Part shown: positions 55,741 through 63,988 of the stretch, in pieces
Position numbering within the stretch: the stretch's first letter is position 1
Layout of the letters: the number at the start of each line of letters is the position of its first letter
IMG/VR virus record: IMGVR_UViG_3300013004_000026
Span: 62,001 to 126,000 of that record
Strand: one strand, 5' to 3'
DNA: 64,000 nucleotides
Origin: a virus
Program-made: the position numbers and the translations under genes
The notes under the pieces: model-generated
What the model saw: only the letters and a program-made list of their open reading frames with translations
Told to the model about the DNA's origin: nothing
The model's database searches: none

Positions 55741-56291
55741 TAGGCATGGGCCCTTTCTTTAGGGTTAACAACTTTTGCTTTTTTATATATTTCTTGAACA
55801 CCAATAGCTTGATAATAACAATCCATAAGAGCATTGTGTGCTGCTCTGCGCGATTTATCTCTTGGGTCGCCGTGTACACCAAACAATGTACGACTGTCAC
55901 GAATTTGCCAGAATTGCCATGGTGTGGGCTTGCCCAGCTGGCGATACAAGTTTTCTAAAATAACAATATCAAACGCAGGCCCTTGACACCAAATACTGTC
56001 AACTCCTACTAGAAATCTGTTCAGACTGGAGGACAATGTTTCTAGACTCACTCTGTTTGATTCGCCCATGGCTTCTTCAAAAACTTCAGATTCTTGTTTT
56101 CCCCACCAGTCAACAGTTTCTTGTTGTACATGACGGCCCAGGCTCAGTTGTTCGTCGACATCAATGCGCAGATATAAACCTGCTTCTGCATCAACATCCT
56201 CCTCCCAGGGATTGAATTTCACAGCGCCAATGGTTAAGATCACGCTTTCTGGGCGTGTGCTCAGAGTTTCTAAATCAAGCATCACATCCAT
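55740..56291 (-). CDS. DEDDh 3'-5' exonuclease (DexA/RNase T-like)
   Basis: 183 residues. MLDLETLSTRPESVIL (DxE), WCQGPAFDIVILENLY (Asp of motif II) and AAHNALMDCYYQA (His and Asp of motif III) give the DEDDh set. Size close to T4 DexA. Degrades single-stranded DNA or RNA 3' ends. Its start overlaps the clpS stop (TAATG). Confidence 0.88.
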   Translation of the reverse strand: MDVMLDLETLSTRPESVILTIGAVKFNPWEEDVDAEAGLYLRIDVDEQLSLGRHVQQETVDWWGKQESEVFEEAMGESNRVSLETLSSSLNRFLVGVDSIWCQGPAFDIVILENLYRQLGKPTPWQFWQIRDSRTLFGVHGDPRDKSRRAAHNALMDCYYQAIGVQEIYKKAKVVNPKERAHA

Positions 56292-56620
56292 TAGCCGTCT
56301 ACCTCAAGTTTGATTTGCAAGGGAAATCCGTTGTTTCTTGCCAGCAGTGTGGTTTCTATACCTTTTTGCTCGGCCAATTCAAAAGGATACACTGCTACAA
56401 CACCACTGCCTTCTTCATGGATTTGAACAGTTTTGGCTTCGGCAGCTTCGGGTCCGTATTTGAATATATTTTTCAAGCATTCAACAATAAATTCCATGGT
56501 AGTAATTTCATCATTGACAAAAATTACTTTGAATAGTTTTGGCTCTTGAACATTCAACTTTGGATCATGTTTCAAAGCATTTTCTTGTCTGGGCTTGATA
56601 GCAGTGTCGGTTGGCATCAT
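56291..56620 (-). CDS. clpS: ClpS adaptor
   Basis: 109 residues. FKVIFVNDEITTMEFIVECL, EEGSGVVAVYPFELAEQKG and ARNNGFPLQIKLE match the ClpS fold, including the NDE/D-x-TTMEFV helix that binds N-degrons. Normally hands N-end-rule substrates to ClpA; here the phage carries ClpX, not ClpA, in view. N-terminal 30 residues are a flexible extension. Confidence 0.9.
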   Translation of the reverse strand: MMPTDTAIKPRQENALKHDPKLNVQEPKLFKVIFVNDEITTMEFIVECLKNIFKYGPEAAEAKTVQIHEEGSGVVAVYPFELAEQKGIETTLLARNNGFPLQIKLEVDG

Positions 56621-56637
56621 TTTCTTTCCAAAAGTAA

Positions 56638-56662
56638 AAGGCTACGAGTTGCCTCGTAGCCT
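56638..56662 (-). terminator. terminator of hsp20
   Basis: Minus strand GGCTACGAG-GCAA-CTCGTAGCC then TTTTACTTTT. Confidence 0.8.
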
Positions 56663-56670
56663 ACATTATA

Positions 56671-57123
56671 TTACTTAGAGAAAGTAATTGCAACCTTCTT
56701 GGGTTTTTGTGTTTCCGGAACTTTGTGTTCCAGAGTCACAGTGAGAATGCCATTGGCCACACCAGCACCTATCACTTCCACACTTTCATTTAGTGGAAAC
56801 ACTCGTTCAAAGTTACGAGTGGCCAGGCCGCGATGTAGATATTGCCAGGTTTCTTCACTGTCGCGCTTGCGTTCACCCCGAATGGTCAGCACACTCTGTC
56901 CATAAGTATTTGTCACAGTTTCAATGTCTAATTCATTTTCCAAAAAGCCAGCCACTGCCATTTCGATAATGTATCTATTATCACCTGTGCGAATGATATT
57001 GTGCGGTGGGTAGTTTTCTTGTTTGCTCACTTGGAAAGAGCGTTGAATCTCTTCAAACAGTTGGTCAAAACCAACAAAACTGCGATGTAGGGTGGGTAGA
57101 TCTAGAGTTACATAAGTGGTCAT
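56671..57123 (-). CDS. small heat-shock protein (Hsp20/IbpA type)
   Basis: 150 residues from ATG 57123 (AAAGGAG upstream). Alpha-crystallin domain: YIIEMAVAGFLENELDIET, LTIRGERKRD, YLHRGLATRNFERVFPLNE and the signature NGILTVTLEH, then the C-terminal tail. Holds unfolding proteins in soluble form, here perhaps virion proteins during infection. Monocistronic with late promoter, 5' hairpin and terminator. Confidence 0.9.
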   Translation of the reverse strand: MTTYVTLDLPTLHRSFVGFDQLFEEIQRSFQVSKQENYPPHNIIRTGDNRYIIEMAVAGFLENELDIETVTNTYGQSVLTIRGERKRDSEETWQYLHRGLATRNFERVFPLNESVEVIGAGVANGILTVTLEHKVPETQKPKKVAITFSK

Positions 57124-57153
57124 TTTATTTTCTCCTTTAAGCAAAATATGACT

Positions 57154-57178
57154 TGTAAGACCCCGTAGGCATCTTACA
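57154..57178 (-). promoter_or_regulatory. 5'-terminal hairpin of the hsp20 message
   Basis: Arms TGTAAGA and TCTTACA separated by 11 bases. The predicted transcription start at about 57176 falls at the edge of the hairpin, so the RNA would begin with a stem, as in messages stabilised against 5' decay. Confidence 0.5.
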
Positions 57179-57181
57179 TTT

Positions 57182-57189
57182 TATTTATA
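57182..57189 (-). promoter_or_regulatory. late promoter TATAAATA of hsp20
   Basis: Exact T4 late consensus on the minus strand, about 53 bases of leader. Confidence 0.7.
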
Positions 57190-57223
57190 CTACATAAAAC
57201 TGCATAAGTCAAGTATTTTGATA

Positions 57224-57460
57224 CTAATAACTTTTTGGAGGCAAAGCATCGCTGGCTAATTTTTTGAGCCAGCGTCTACGAGCTGCACTTTTGGCTTTTT
57301 TCCTGGCCGTAGTAGGTTTTTCATAAAATTCACGCTCGCGCAGTTCTTGCAGTAACCCGCTTTCGGTAACTTTCTTTTTGAATTTGCGCAGTGCTTTTTC
57401 CACTTGGTCGTTGACCACTTCTACTCGTAAACCAGACAATTGGTTAGACTTAAATCTCAT
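57224..57460 (-). CDS. rpsU: ribosomal protein bS21
   Basis: 78 residues from ATG 57460 with AGGAGAA. GLRVEVVNDQVEKALRKFKKKVTESGLL then ELREREFYEKPTTARKKAKSAA follow the bS21 pattern: short strand, helix, Y-E-K-P turn, basic helix. bS21 sits by the anti-Shine-Dalgarno region of 16S rRNA; phage copies may bias host ribosomes. Eight bases after clpX stop, so one unit. Confidence 0.9.
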   Translation of the reverse strand: MRFKSNQLSGLRVEVVNDQVEKALRKFKKKVTESGLLQELREREFYEKPTTARKKAKSAARRRWLKKLASDALPPKSY

Positions 57461-57467
57461 AATTCTC

Positions 57468-58658
57468 CTATTGAGCAACAGTATTAATTATCATCGATTC
57501 ATCAATGATTAAATCTTTAATGCCTTCTTTTTTCAGCTGAGTCATATTGAACAGCAAAGGCATCATGGTTGTTTCTAAAACAGCTTTGAGTCCTCGAGCA
57601 CCTATACCCATGGCATGAGCCTGTTGAGCAATAGCAAGTACTGCACTGTCATCAAACTGTAATTCAATTCCGTCTGTTTGAAAAAAGAACTGCATCTGTG
57701 CCAGTAGACTATTTTTTGGTTCTAATAACACTCGCATTAGATCTTCTAAATTCAAACTATGCAATGGTACCGTGACTGGAAACCTTCCAACAAATTCTGG
57801 AATCATGCCATAGCGCATGAAATCTTCAGCTGTGGCGCTGTCTGTGTGATTGGTTGTTTGCAAGTTAGTAAACCCAATGCTGCTGCCGCGTAATCGTTTG
57901 GCAATAATACCATCAAGCCCGTCAAAGGCTCCGCCGGCCACAAACAATATATTACTTGTATCAATTTCAACTGTTTCCAAAGCTGGATGCTTTTTATTTC
58001 CATTCATTGCAACACGACATTTTGTTCCTTCAACCATTTTAAGCAATGCCTGTTGTACACCTTCGCCCGACACATCTCTATGAAGACTAGCACTTTCACT
58101 CTTACGGCCAATTTTATCAATTTCATCAATAAACACAATGCCCTGCTCGCAGCGTTCTACATCATTGTCTGCTTCAGATAGCAAACGGCCAACCAAGGTT
58201 TCCACATCCTCGCCAACATAGCCGGCTTGTGTGAGGCTGGTAGCATCTGCAATTACAAATGGCACATTCAAATATCGTGCAATTGTTTTGGCCAACAGAG
58301 TTTTGCCAGACCCAGTAGGACCATAAAATAACAGGTTACTTTTTTCAATTTCAATTTTAGGTTTGAAAAACACTCGTTTGTAGTGATTGACCACAGTAAC
58401 GCACATGGCTATTTTGGCGGCGTCCTGCCCCACAATGTAGGTATCTAGAAATCGTTTGATTTTTACAGGATCAAGAGCTCGGCTGATTTTTTTATCAGAC
58501 TTGATATTTTCAATGCGTTCTTTGTCAAGAATGTTGGCACACAGTTCAATGCATTCATTGCAAATTGCAGCTTCATTGGCCACAATCAGTTTGTCAACTT
58601 CACTGCGAGCCTTGCCGCAAAAATCGCAGCTCATGTGCTGCACTTGATTTTCAGCCAT
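57468..58658 (-). CDS. clpX: ClpX unfoldase
   Basis: 396 residues. Zinc domain CDFCGKA...CNECIELC; Walker A GPTGSGKT; pore loop AGYVGEDVE; Walker B IVFIDEIDK; KKHPALE in the RKH-loop position; the ClpP-docking IGF (SSIGFTN) present; sensor II GARGLK. Complete. With the phage ClpP (36529) it can form ClpXP, and it could read the phage tmRNA tag. Confidence 0.95.
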   Translation of the reverse strand: MAENQVQHMSCDFCGKARSEVDKLIVANEAAICNECIELCANILDKERIENIKSDKKISRALDPVKIKRFLDTYIVGQDAAKIAMCVTVVNHYKRVFFKPKIEIEKSNLLFYGPTGSGKTLLAKTIARYLNVPFVIADATSLTQAGYVGEDVETLVGRLLSEADNDVERCEQGIVFIDEIDKIGRKSESASLHRDVSGEGVQQALLKMVEGTKCRVAMNGNKKHPALETVEIDTSNILFVAGGAFDGLDGIIAKRLRGSSIGFTNLQTTNHTDSATAEDFMRYGMIPEFVGRFPVTVPLHSLNLEDLMRVLLEPKNSLLAQMQFFFQTDGIELQFDDSAVLAIAQQAHAMGIGARGLKAVLETTMMPLLFNMTQLKKEGIKDLIIDESMIINTVAQ

Positions 58659-59013
58659 AATTTTTGATAAAGAAGTCCATGGGTGACTCTATCTTTTGCT
58701 TGTTTGCCAAGAAAGACTTGTTTCCGTAGTAGTACACATTTGGTGCTTTGAGCAACTGTTTCTTTATGTGATCCACTGCGCTGTTTGCTGTGTTTAGAAT
58801 AATTGTGTCAACACTGTTAATGGCCTGTACTAGCCAGATTTCATCCAACATGATGTCACTGTAGATGTAAACATTGAGATTCAAGGGTGCAGTTTTGCAC
58901 CACAGAGCAAGGGTATCAATGTCATTCCAGTCTGCATCAATGATAAGCACTGACGGAAAGTCATCATCAACAAAGTCTGGTGGAGTTACAAAATTACTAT
59001 AATGTTGTGTCAT
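58651..59013 (-). CDS. conserved phage protein, 120 aa
   Basis: Start 59013 (MTQHYSNFVTPPDFVDDD). Rossmann-like strand pattern (SVLIIDADWNDIDTLALWC, LNVYIYSDIM, VDTIILNTANSAVDH), no catalytic motif. Resembles a family found beside large coiled-coil membrane proteins in T4-like aquatic phages. Overlaps both clpX and the gene at 58997. Confidence 0.65.
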   Translation of the reverse strand: MTQHYSNFVTPPDFVDDDFPSVLIIDADWNDIDTLALWCKTAPLNLNVYIYSDIMLDEIWLVQAINSVDTIILNTANSAVDHIKKQLLKAPNVYYYGNKSFLANKQKIESPMDFFIKNYG

Positions 59014-60937
59014 TGCGTTTGAGATGTTGTTCAATTTCATCTTTTTCAGTTTGACTTAGATCATCCACATCAGTTTCACCTTTGCGAATGCTGTCAATCA
59101 AATGTTCGATATACGCTTGGTTGTAGGCCAATCTGTCATTGCCAGTTTTATCAATTTCAATCCACTTGCTGTTGTTCCATTTGAACAGTCTGCTTGGCAA
59201 ATAATCTACTCGTAGAAAAATGTCACCTTTTTGCGGACTGGCAGGAAATTCAATTCCAAAATCTGCGTTCTCGTTGTGATCTGTGACTGGTGCTGTGTAC
59301 TTGCTAAAATAGCGTTGTTCGTAACCTAGTTTTGGATCATAGTTTGTTTCTTCGCCTGCTATGATTTGTTCTGGAGCAGGTGGCTCTGGGTCGGGCATTT
59401 GAACAACTATTTCTTCAGCCACTTCTTCCACCAGTACTGGAGGAGGCAGAGGAATCTGTGTCAATGCTGCATTTAATTTTTCGTTGCGTTCTTGTGCCAG
59501 TGCCACTGCTGCCTGCAAATCAGATTGCAAACTTTCAATGTATTGTTTTAACTGTGCCACTTCGGTGTCACTGTTGGTAAGCTGTATGCGCAGTTTGGCC
59601 GCTGTGTTATTGGCAGTGATTAGATCTTGTGCAAGTTGTGTTTTATCAGCAGTCAAGTCTTGATTGGTTGCTGTGGTAGCGTTTATGGCAATCTGCAGGT
59701 CGCTCTTGACCTGTTCGGCCTGTGCCAATTGAGCTTCAAGTTCTGCTCGGCGCTGTTCAGTTTCAGTGACTCTGGCCTCTACTTGCAAAAACTCTTGAGC
59801 AAGATTATCTAAAAATTCCTGTTGCTCGCGCACTTTGACTGCCAACTGTTCTTCAGATTCTGACACTGTTTTGGCTTGTTCTACCATGGCATCGACATCT
59901 ATTGCAGAATCAATCTCAGCCAGTTTTTCATTGGCTTCTTGAGTCAGGCGTTCAGCTTCTTCTGCGTCCAGGGCCTTGGCAATCATCCGGCCGCGCCAGA
60001 AAAAGCGTTCAACTTCTTCAAGTTCTTTCTTCTCGCGTTCTTCCTCTGAAAGAGGATGTTCTTGTTCGGTTATTTCTGCTGGCTCTGGTGCCTGTACAGG
60101 ACTTTTTTCTTTTGGTTCAAACACCGTGCGTTCAATTGGGCCTGGCCGGTCTTCTTCATCATGTATCCAACCGCCGCGACCTTGCCTAGCCCATTCCAGT
60201 TGTTTGTTGCCTGCGAGAATGAGTGTGAGAGCCAACGGATCAAACACAATAACAATCAAGATGATCACCCAGCGCACTGCGGCTTCCAGCATGTTCTGGC
60301 TGGCAGCATCTCCGTAGATCAGGGCCGCAATGTATTTGATAGGCCCAACTTCTGCCTCCACTTTTCGGAATTCAGCTCGCAGTGGCGCGGCCTCTTGGCT
60401 AAGGGCAGTAATAGTTTTCTGTTCGGCCTGGATCTCAGACTGAAGTCTGACTCGTTCTTTCTGCTGTGAGCGACGGATTTGCACAGCCTTATCGGCACCT
60501 TTTTCATCACTGCTTCGGCCCATGACCTGGTCCACAGCTTCATCCATCTGTTTAAGAGCTTTACGATTGGCCTCAATATTGTCTTTGGAGATTTGAATTT
60601 TTTCATCATATATGGCAACCCGAGCCATGGCGTCACCTGACACTAGACTTTGGTCACCGTGTGCTTTGGAGAGGAATCCAAAGATGCCCATGCTTGTGAG
60701 TAGCATGAGGAATATGATAGCAGGAATGAGATACAGCTTGAATGCCATGCCGACCCGCTGCCAGTTGTTGTGCAACCAAACAGTTGCTACAATTTTACCT
60801 GCTTCTAGTGCACCGCCCATGATCATGACGGGAACAACTGCGGCTGCAAAAATGGCTGTGAGACCTACCACTGAATAGTAGGCAGCAATGGCTGAGATTA
60901 GTACAGCCACTATGAGAATTAGGTATCCAAAGATCAT
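58997..60937 (-). CDS. large membrane coiled-coil protein, 646 aa
   Basis: Three to four N-terminal membrane helices (GYLILIVAVLISAIAAYYS, AFKLYLIPAIIFLMLLTSM), a charged coiled coil, another helix (VIILIVIVFDPLALTLIL), a long disordered/coiled region (about 330-500), and a small C-terminal domain GDIFLRVDYLPSRLFKWNN. The type is widespread in large T4-like phages; role unknown. The ATG is four bases from a GTAAATA element. Confidence 0.75.
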   Translation of the reverse strand: MIFGYLILIVAVLISAIAAYYSVVGLTAIFAAAVVPVMIMGGALEAGKIVATVWLHNNWQRVGMAFKLYLIPAIIFLMLLTSMGIFGFLSKAHGDQSLVSGDAMARVAIYDEKIQISKDNIEANRKALKQMDEAVDQVMGRSSDEKGADKAVQIRRSQQKERVRLQSEIQAEQKTITALSQEAAPLRAEFRKVEAEVGPIKYIAALIYGDAASQNMLEAAVRWVIILIVIVFDPLALTLILAGNKQLEWARQGRGGWIHDEEDRPGPIERTVFEPKEKSPVQAPEPAEITEQEHPLSEEEREKKELEEVERFFWRGRMIAKALDAEEAERLTQEANEKLAEIDSAIDVDAMVEQAKTVSESEEQLAVKVREQQEFLDNLAQEFLQVEARVTETEQRRAELEAQLAQAEQVKSDLQIAINATTATNQDLTADKTQLAQDLITANNTAAKLRIQLTNSDTEVAQLKQYIESLQSDLQAAVALAQERNEKLNAALTQIPLPPPVLVEEVAEEIVVQMPDPEPPAPEQIIAGEETNYDPKLGYEQRYFSKYTAPVTDHNENADFGIEFPASPQKGDIFLRVDYLPSRLFKWNNSKWIEIDKTGNDRLAYNQAYIEHLIDSIRKGETDVDDLSQTEKDEIEQHLKRNDTTL

Positions 60938-60941
60938 ATGA

Positions 60942-60949
60942 TATTTACC
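60942..60949 (-). promoter_or_regulatory. late-type promoter GGTAAATA, 4 bases from ATG
   Basis: Minus strand GGTAAATA, TCAT, ATG 60937. Confidence 0.5.
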
Positions 60950-61008
60950 AAGGGTTTGGCACTATATTACACGATTTATCAGGCTAGTGCAACTCAAACG
61001 GTAAATTA

Positions 61009-62472
61009 TCAAAACTCAATGGTGCGTATTTTTGTTGTGATTTGCCAATCAATGGTACTGGTGACTGCTGCGCCCGTGGGTGCTTCTAGTCGTAGCACCA
61101 GATCCTGGCTGCCGGCTGTGACATTAGCTTGAAGAAAAACCTTGCTGGCATTCACGGCGCCGGCTGGCCAATTGGTCGCATCTGAATTGTACGCAGTTTC
61201 CTGCAACACCTGATCCAACACAGTCCAATTGCCGGTGCTTGATGCATAGCTGATGGTGGCAATCCATCTCTTGCGTAGGCGTTTGACCACTGGTGGATTT
61301 ACCGCAGGATCTGTTACATAGACTCCTTGCACATGAAATTCCACATCTGATTGCTGATTGTTGGTGTAGGCCAGTGGAAAACCTCCCAGGGCTGAGTGAT
61401 ACGCAGTGAGACTGATGTTGGCTCTGTCACCGCCTGCAAAGCCGGCGTAAGTTTGAGTAAATTTATGGGCCACAACCACTTCCCTGAAGGAGTCTAACTC
61501 TCCACCATATTCAGTCCACTGGGAAGTGATTGCTGGGCTGATTGTGTAGGTTCCGGTACTGCTGTCATTCATCACAGGGTCAAAAGATCGTCCAAGGCCT
61601 GTGGAAGAAATCCTTCCGGCCACGGACTGGTTATACCCGACGGTGGCTCCAAATGTACCTTGCGAATTGCTTCTAAGATTCAAAACCAGGGTGGTACTGC
61701 CGGATCTTGCTGTGTAATGAGTCATTTCAGTCTGCCCCACAACACCTGATCCAATTACCGAAATTCTTGCACGAGTACCTGCTGATCCGCCGCTGGCATC
61801 TTCTCCTGCAAAGTCTATGTTGCCATAAATCTCGCCACTGGTCACTGTGGTGTCAGGCGAACGCACGAATTGTATGGTAGTTGTGTCCGTGCCAGTCATG
61901 ATCAAATTGCCACTGGCATTGATGTTGCCTACAGAAATATTGCCTTCGCCTACAAAAACATTACTGGCTATCACACCTCCATTGGCCAAGATATTGCCAG
62001 TGATATAATCAATATTTGATTGTATGGCTTGCACATTGCTGTAGGTGGCACTGATGTTGGCATTGGCTGCACTGACATTGTTTTGTAAACTTATGATGTT
62101 GGCATTGGCCAAAGAGATGCTGATATTAGCGGCAGCTATGTTACTTTGTAAACTTGCAATGTTTAGGTTAGCTGCGGTTGTATTGGCATTGATGCTGGTG
62201 ATAGTGGGATCAACAGGTAAGTAAGCAGCCACAACAACATTGCCATAACTGCCCGCCACAATAATAGCAGATGTTAAGCCTGCGTCTACATAGGTTTTCA
62301 TGCTGCTGTTTGCTGAAACAATGGCTGCATTGGCTGCATTGACATTGCCGATCATGTCGGTGGCAAAAGTGGCCAGGTTAAGTGCAGAGTTTCCAATGGC
62401 CAGTTGTCCATACACCGTGGTACTACCTATTACTCTCAAATTGCCTGCTACGCTGTAATCTTGTTGTGCCAT
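61009..62472 (-). CDS. tail-fibre-like protein, 487 aa
   Basis: Begins with a beta turn-rich adaptor (VAGNLRVIGSTTVYGQLA), then about 100 residues of repeats N-I-x-S-L-Q-x-N-I-x-A-A-N (IASLQSNIAAANIS, IISLQNNVSAANAN), a trimeric coiled-coil fibre shaft. VGEGNISVGNINASGNLIM leads to a beta-rich C-terminal domain ending RTIEF. Likely a trimeric fibre or a virion adhesin. Confidence 0.75.
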   Translation of the reverse strand: MAQQDYSVAGNLRVIGSTTVYGQLAIGNSALNLATFATDMIGNVNAANAAIVSANSSMKTYVDAGLTSAIIVAGSYGNVVVAAYLPVDPTITSINANTTAANLNIASLQSNIAAANISISLANANIISLQNNVSAANANISATYSNVQAIQSNIDYITGNILANGGVIASNVFVGEGNISVGNINASGNLIMTGTDTTTIQFVRSPDTTVTSGEIYGNIDFAGEDASGGSAGTRARISVIGSGVVGQTEMTHYTARSGSTTLVLNLRSNSQGTFGATVGYNQSVAGRISSTGLGRSFDPVMNDSSTGTYTISPAITSQWTEYGGELDSFREVVVAHKFTQTYAGFAGGDRANISLTAYHSALGGFPLAYTNNQQSDVEFHVQGVYVTDPAVNPPVVKRLRKRWIATISYASSTGNWTVLDQVLQETAYNSDATNWPAGAVNASKVFLQANVTAGSQDLVLRLEAPTGAAVTSTIDWQITTKIRTIEF

Positions 62473-62485
62473 TTTTGCAATCTGA

Positions 62486-62566
62486 TTAGTTCACTGTCAC
62501 AGCAACATAACATCCTGCTGCCAAGGCTGTGAAACAAGTGTAGTCGAGGTGGAATGCAATATTCAT
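62486..62566 (-). CDS. possible 26-residue peptide
   Basis: Frame MNIAFHLDYTCFTALAAGCY with short end, preceded by AGGA and a late-type AGTAAATA (62585-62592). Two Cys and a hydrophobic core. The promoter may instead serve only the fibre gene at 61009, so coding is uncertain. Confidence 0.45.
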   Translation of the reverse strand: MNIAFHLDYTCFTALAAGCYVAVTVN

Positions 62567-62584
62567 AATGTTGTCCTGTTTGGG

Positions 62585-62592
62585 TATTTACT
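62585..62592 (-). promoter_or_regulatory. late-type promoter AGTAAATA
   Basis: Minus strand, 18 bases before the 26-residue ORF and about 112 before the fibre gene. Confidence 0.55.
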
Positions 62593-63247
62593 AAATTTTT
62601 TCGCCAATAAAAATGTGACTTTGTCTTTGTGATACCCAAGTATTGCTGTTAGTTGATCCGTAACCTGTGTTGATTGCTGAGCGTATACCCGCATCCAGTC
62701 CCGATGCATCATATACTACCAACACCGCAATGCGGTCACTGGCCACTGCACCCAACGCACTTGCTAGTGCGGCGCGGGCTCCTGGTGCTCCACCTGTATC
62801 CCATGTATCATACTGGGTAGGACCAGAAACGACATCACCGTATGAATCTAGCACTACCAAAGTATGTCCACGCAGGGCTGTATTTGCCACTGTAATATCG
62901 TTGACCACAATTCTGGCATTTTGATAACTGGGAACATCGTAGGTTGATGACTCGGCATAGATCTTGTTACCACTCACATACTGTGTGGTTGATATTGCTA
63001 CATTTGTGCCAAATGCTTCGTAGAATGTAAATGTGGATACTGTTTCAATCCACGGGCGTCCAACTACAAGTCCGCCTGCATTGGGATTGTTAATTATGGC
63101 ATTGCTGTTAAACTGTGTGGGTAACAATGTCAAATCATAAGTTGCTCTAGGGTCGCCTACAGCGGCTCTGTTGGCAGCGGCCAGATCCAATTTGGCCTTT
63201 TGCCTAAGCTCTTTTGTTGCCAGTGTCGATATGCCGTTTGCAGCCAT
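62591..63247 (-). CDS. fibre-associated protein with ILEI/PANDER-type domain, 218 aa
   Basis: N-terminal virion-type segment (RAAVGDPRATYDLTLLPT), a beta middle and a C-terminal domain GHTLVVLDSYGDVVSGPTQYDTWD, DRIAVLVVYDASGLDAGIR and HIFIGEKI, which fits the ILEI/PANDER-like carbohydrate-binding fold used in phage fibres. Probably binds a surface glycan. Late promoter CATAAATA upstream. Confidence 0.72.
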   Translation of the reverse strand: MAANGISTLATKELRQKAKLDLAAANRAAVGDPRATYDLTLLPTQFNSNAIINNPNAGGLVVGRPWIETVSTFTFYEAFGTNVAISTTQYVSGNKIYAESSTYDVPSYQNARIVVNDITVANTALRGHTLVVLDSYGDVVSGPTQYDTWDTGGAPGARAALASALGAVASDRIAVLVVYDASGLDAGIRSAINTGYGSTNSNTWVSQRQSHIFIGEKI

Positions 63248-63268
63248 TATTTTATTCCCTGATAAGAG

Positions 63269-63276
63269 TATTTATG
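63269..63276 (-). promoter_or_regulatory. late-type promoter CATAAATA
   Basis: Minus strand, 21 bases before ATG 63247, with CAGGGA ribosome site between. Confidence 0.6.
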
Positions 63277-63313
63277 GTGTTGACTGTTTGAACTGTTTAT
63301 GTTATATTCAGGC

Positions 63314-63883
63314 ATGAACATCCAAACTTTGCCCACTCTGCTGGAATCAGCTGAAATCACCTGCCCAAGTTCGGGCAATCAACGAGCCTACGCTGATCTA
63401 ATAGAAGAAAGTGCTTGTGCCATTGCGCAGAATCAATTTGCCGAACAGTATCGCAAGTCGCGTTCGGTCAAAAGCACCGAGGATTTTGCCTTGATTGAAA
63501 ACGGGCGCACCATCTACATTGATGTAAAAACTCGTCAGCTGGGCACGGATCTAAACATGCCCAACATGATCAGTGTGGACAAGTTAAACAAACTGTTGGA
63601 TGATGTTGACACAGAATTGTACTACTGGATGATTGACTATGAAGTGCGTGAGGATGGCTCTGCACAGGTCACGCATACCGAAATGCGAGCTGTATGGGAC
63701 TTGCCCTGGTCGGCCCTGGCTATTCAAAACCTTGGGCTAGGGCAGTTGCAAATTGCCAATTGGTCTGCAATGAATCAACCCGGCTTGCCCAGGGCCGCAT
63801 GGCATGCACAACTCAAACAGGAAATGCGGGCATTTTACACCCGTCAAGCTCAAAAGTTCCTGGATTTGGCCAGCAAAATCTAG
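63314..63883 (+). CDS. PD-(D/E)XK nuclease-like protein
   Basis: 189 residues from ATG 63314 (MNIQTLPTLLESAE). STEDFALIENGRTIYIDVKTRQ gives the Asp and D-V-K of the PD-(D/E)XK core, and a helix before it (EESACAIAQNQFAEQYRK) supplies the Glu side. Restriction-endonuclease-like fold; may degrade host DNA or serve in recombination. Plus strand, opposite to its neighbours. Confidence 0.7.
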   Translation: MNIQTLPTLLESAEITCPSSGNQRAYADLIEESACAIAQNQFAEQYRKSRSVKSTEDFALIENGRTIYIDVKTRQLGTDLNMPNMISVDKLNKLLDDVDTELYYWMIDYEVREDGSAQVTHTEMRAVWDLPWSALAIQNLGLGQLQIANWSAMNQPGLPRAAWHAQLKQEMRAFYTRQAQKFLDLASKI

Positions 63884-63988
63884 CACAAAAACTGTTGCAA
63901 AAAAGTAACACTTTTGTACTACTTTTAGCCCTGCAAAATCAACAGGTTAGTGGGCACTAACTTAGCATTTTTGCAACAATTCAAACGG

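Noticed and set aside
46156-60937. Possibility that the curli/Clp region is bacterial chromosome
   Set aside because: T4-type late promoters, phage small genes, DexA-like exonuclease and fibre genes are interleaved without a break, and gene overlap style is unchanged.
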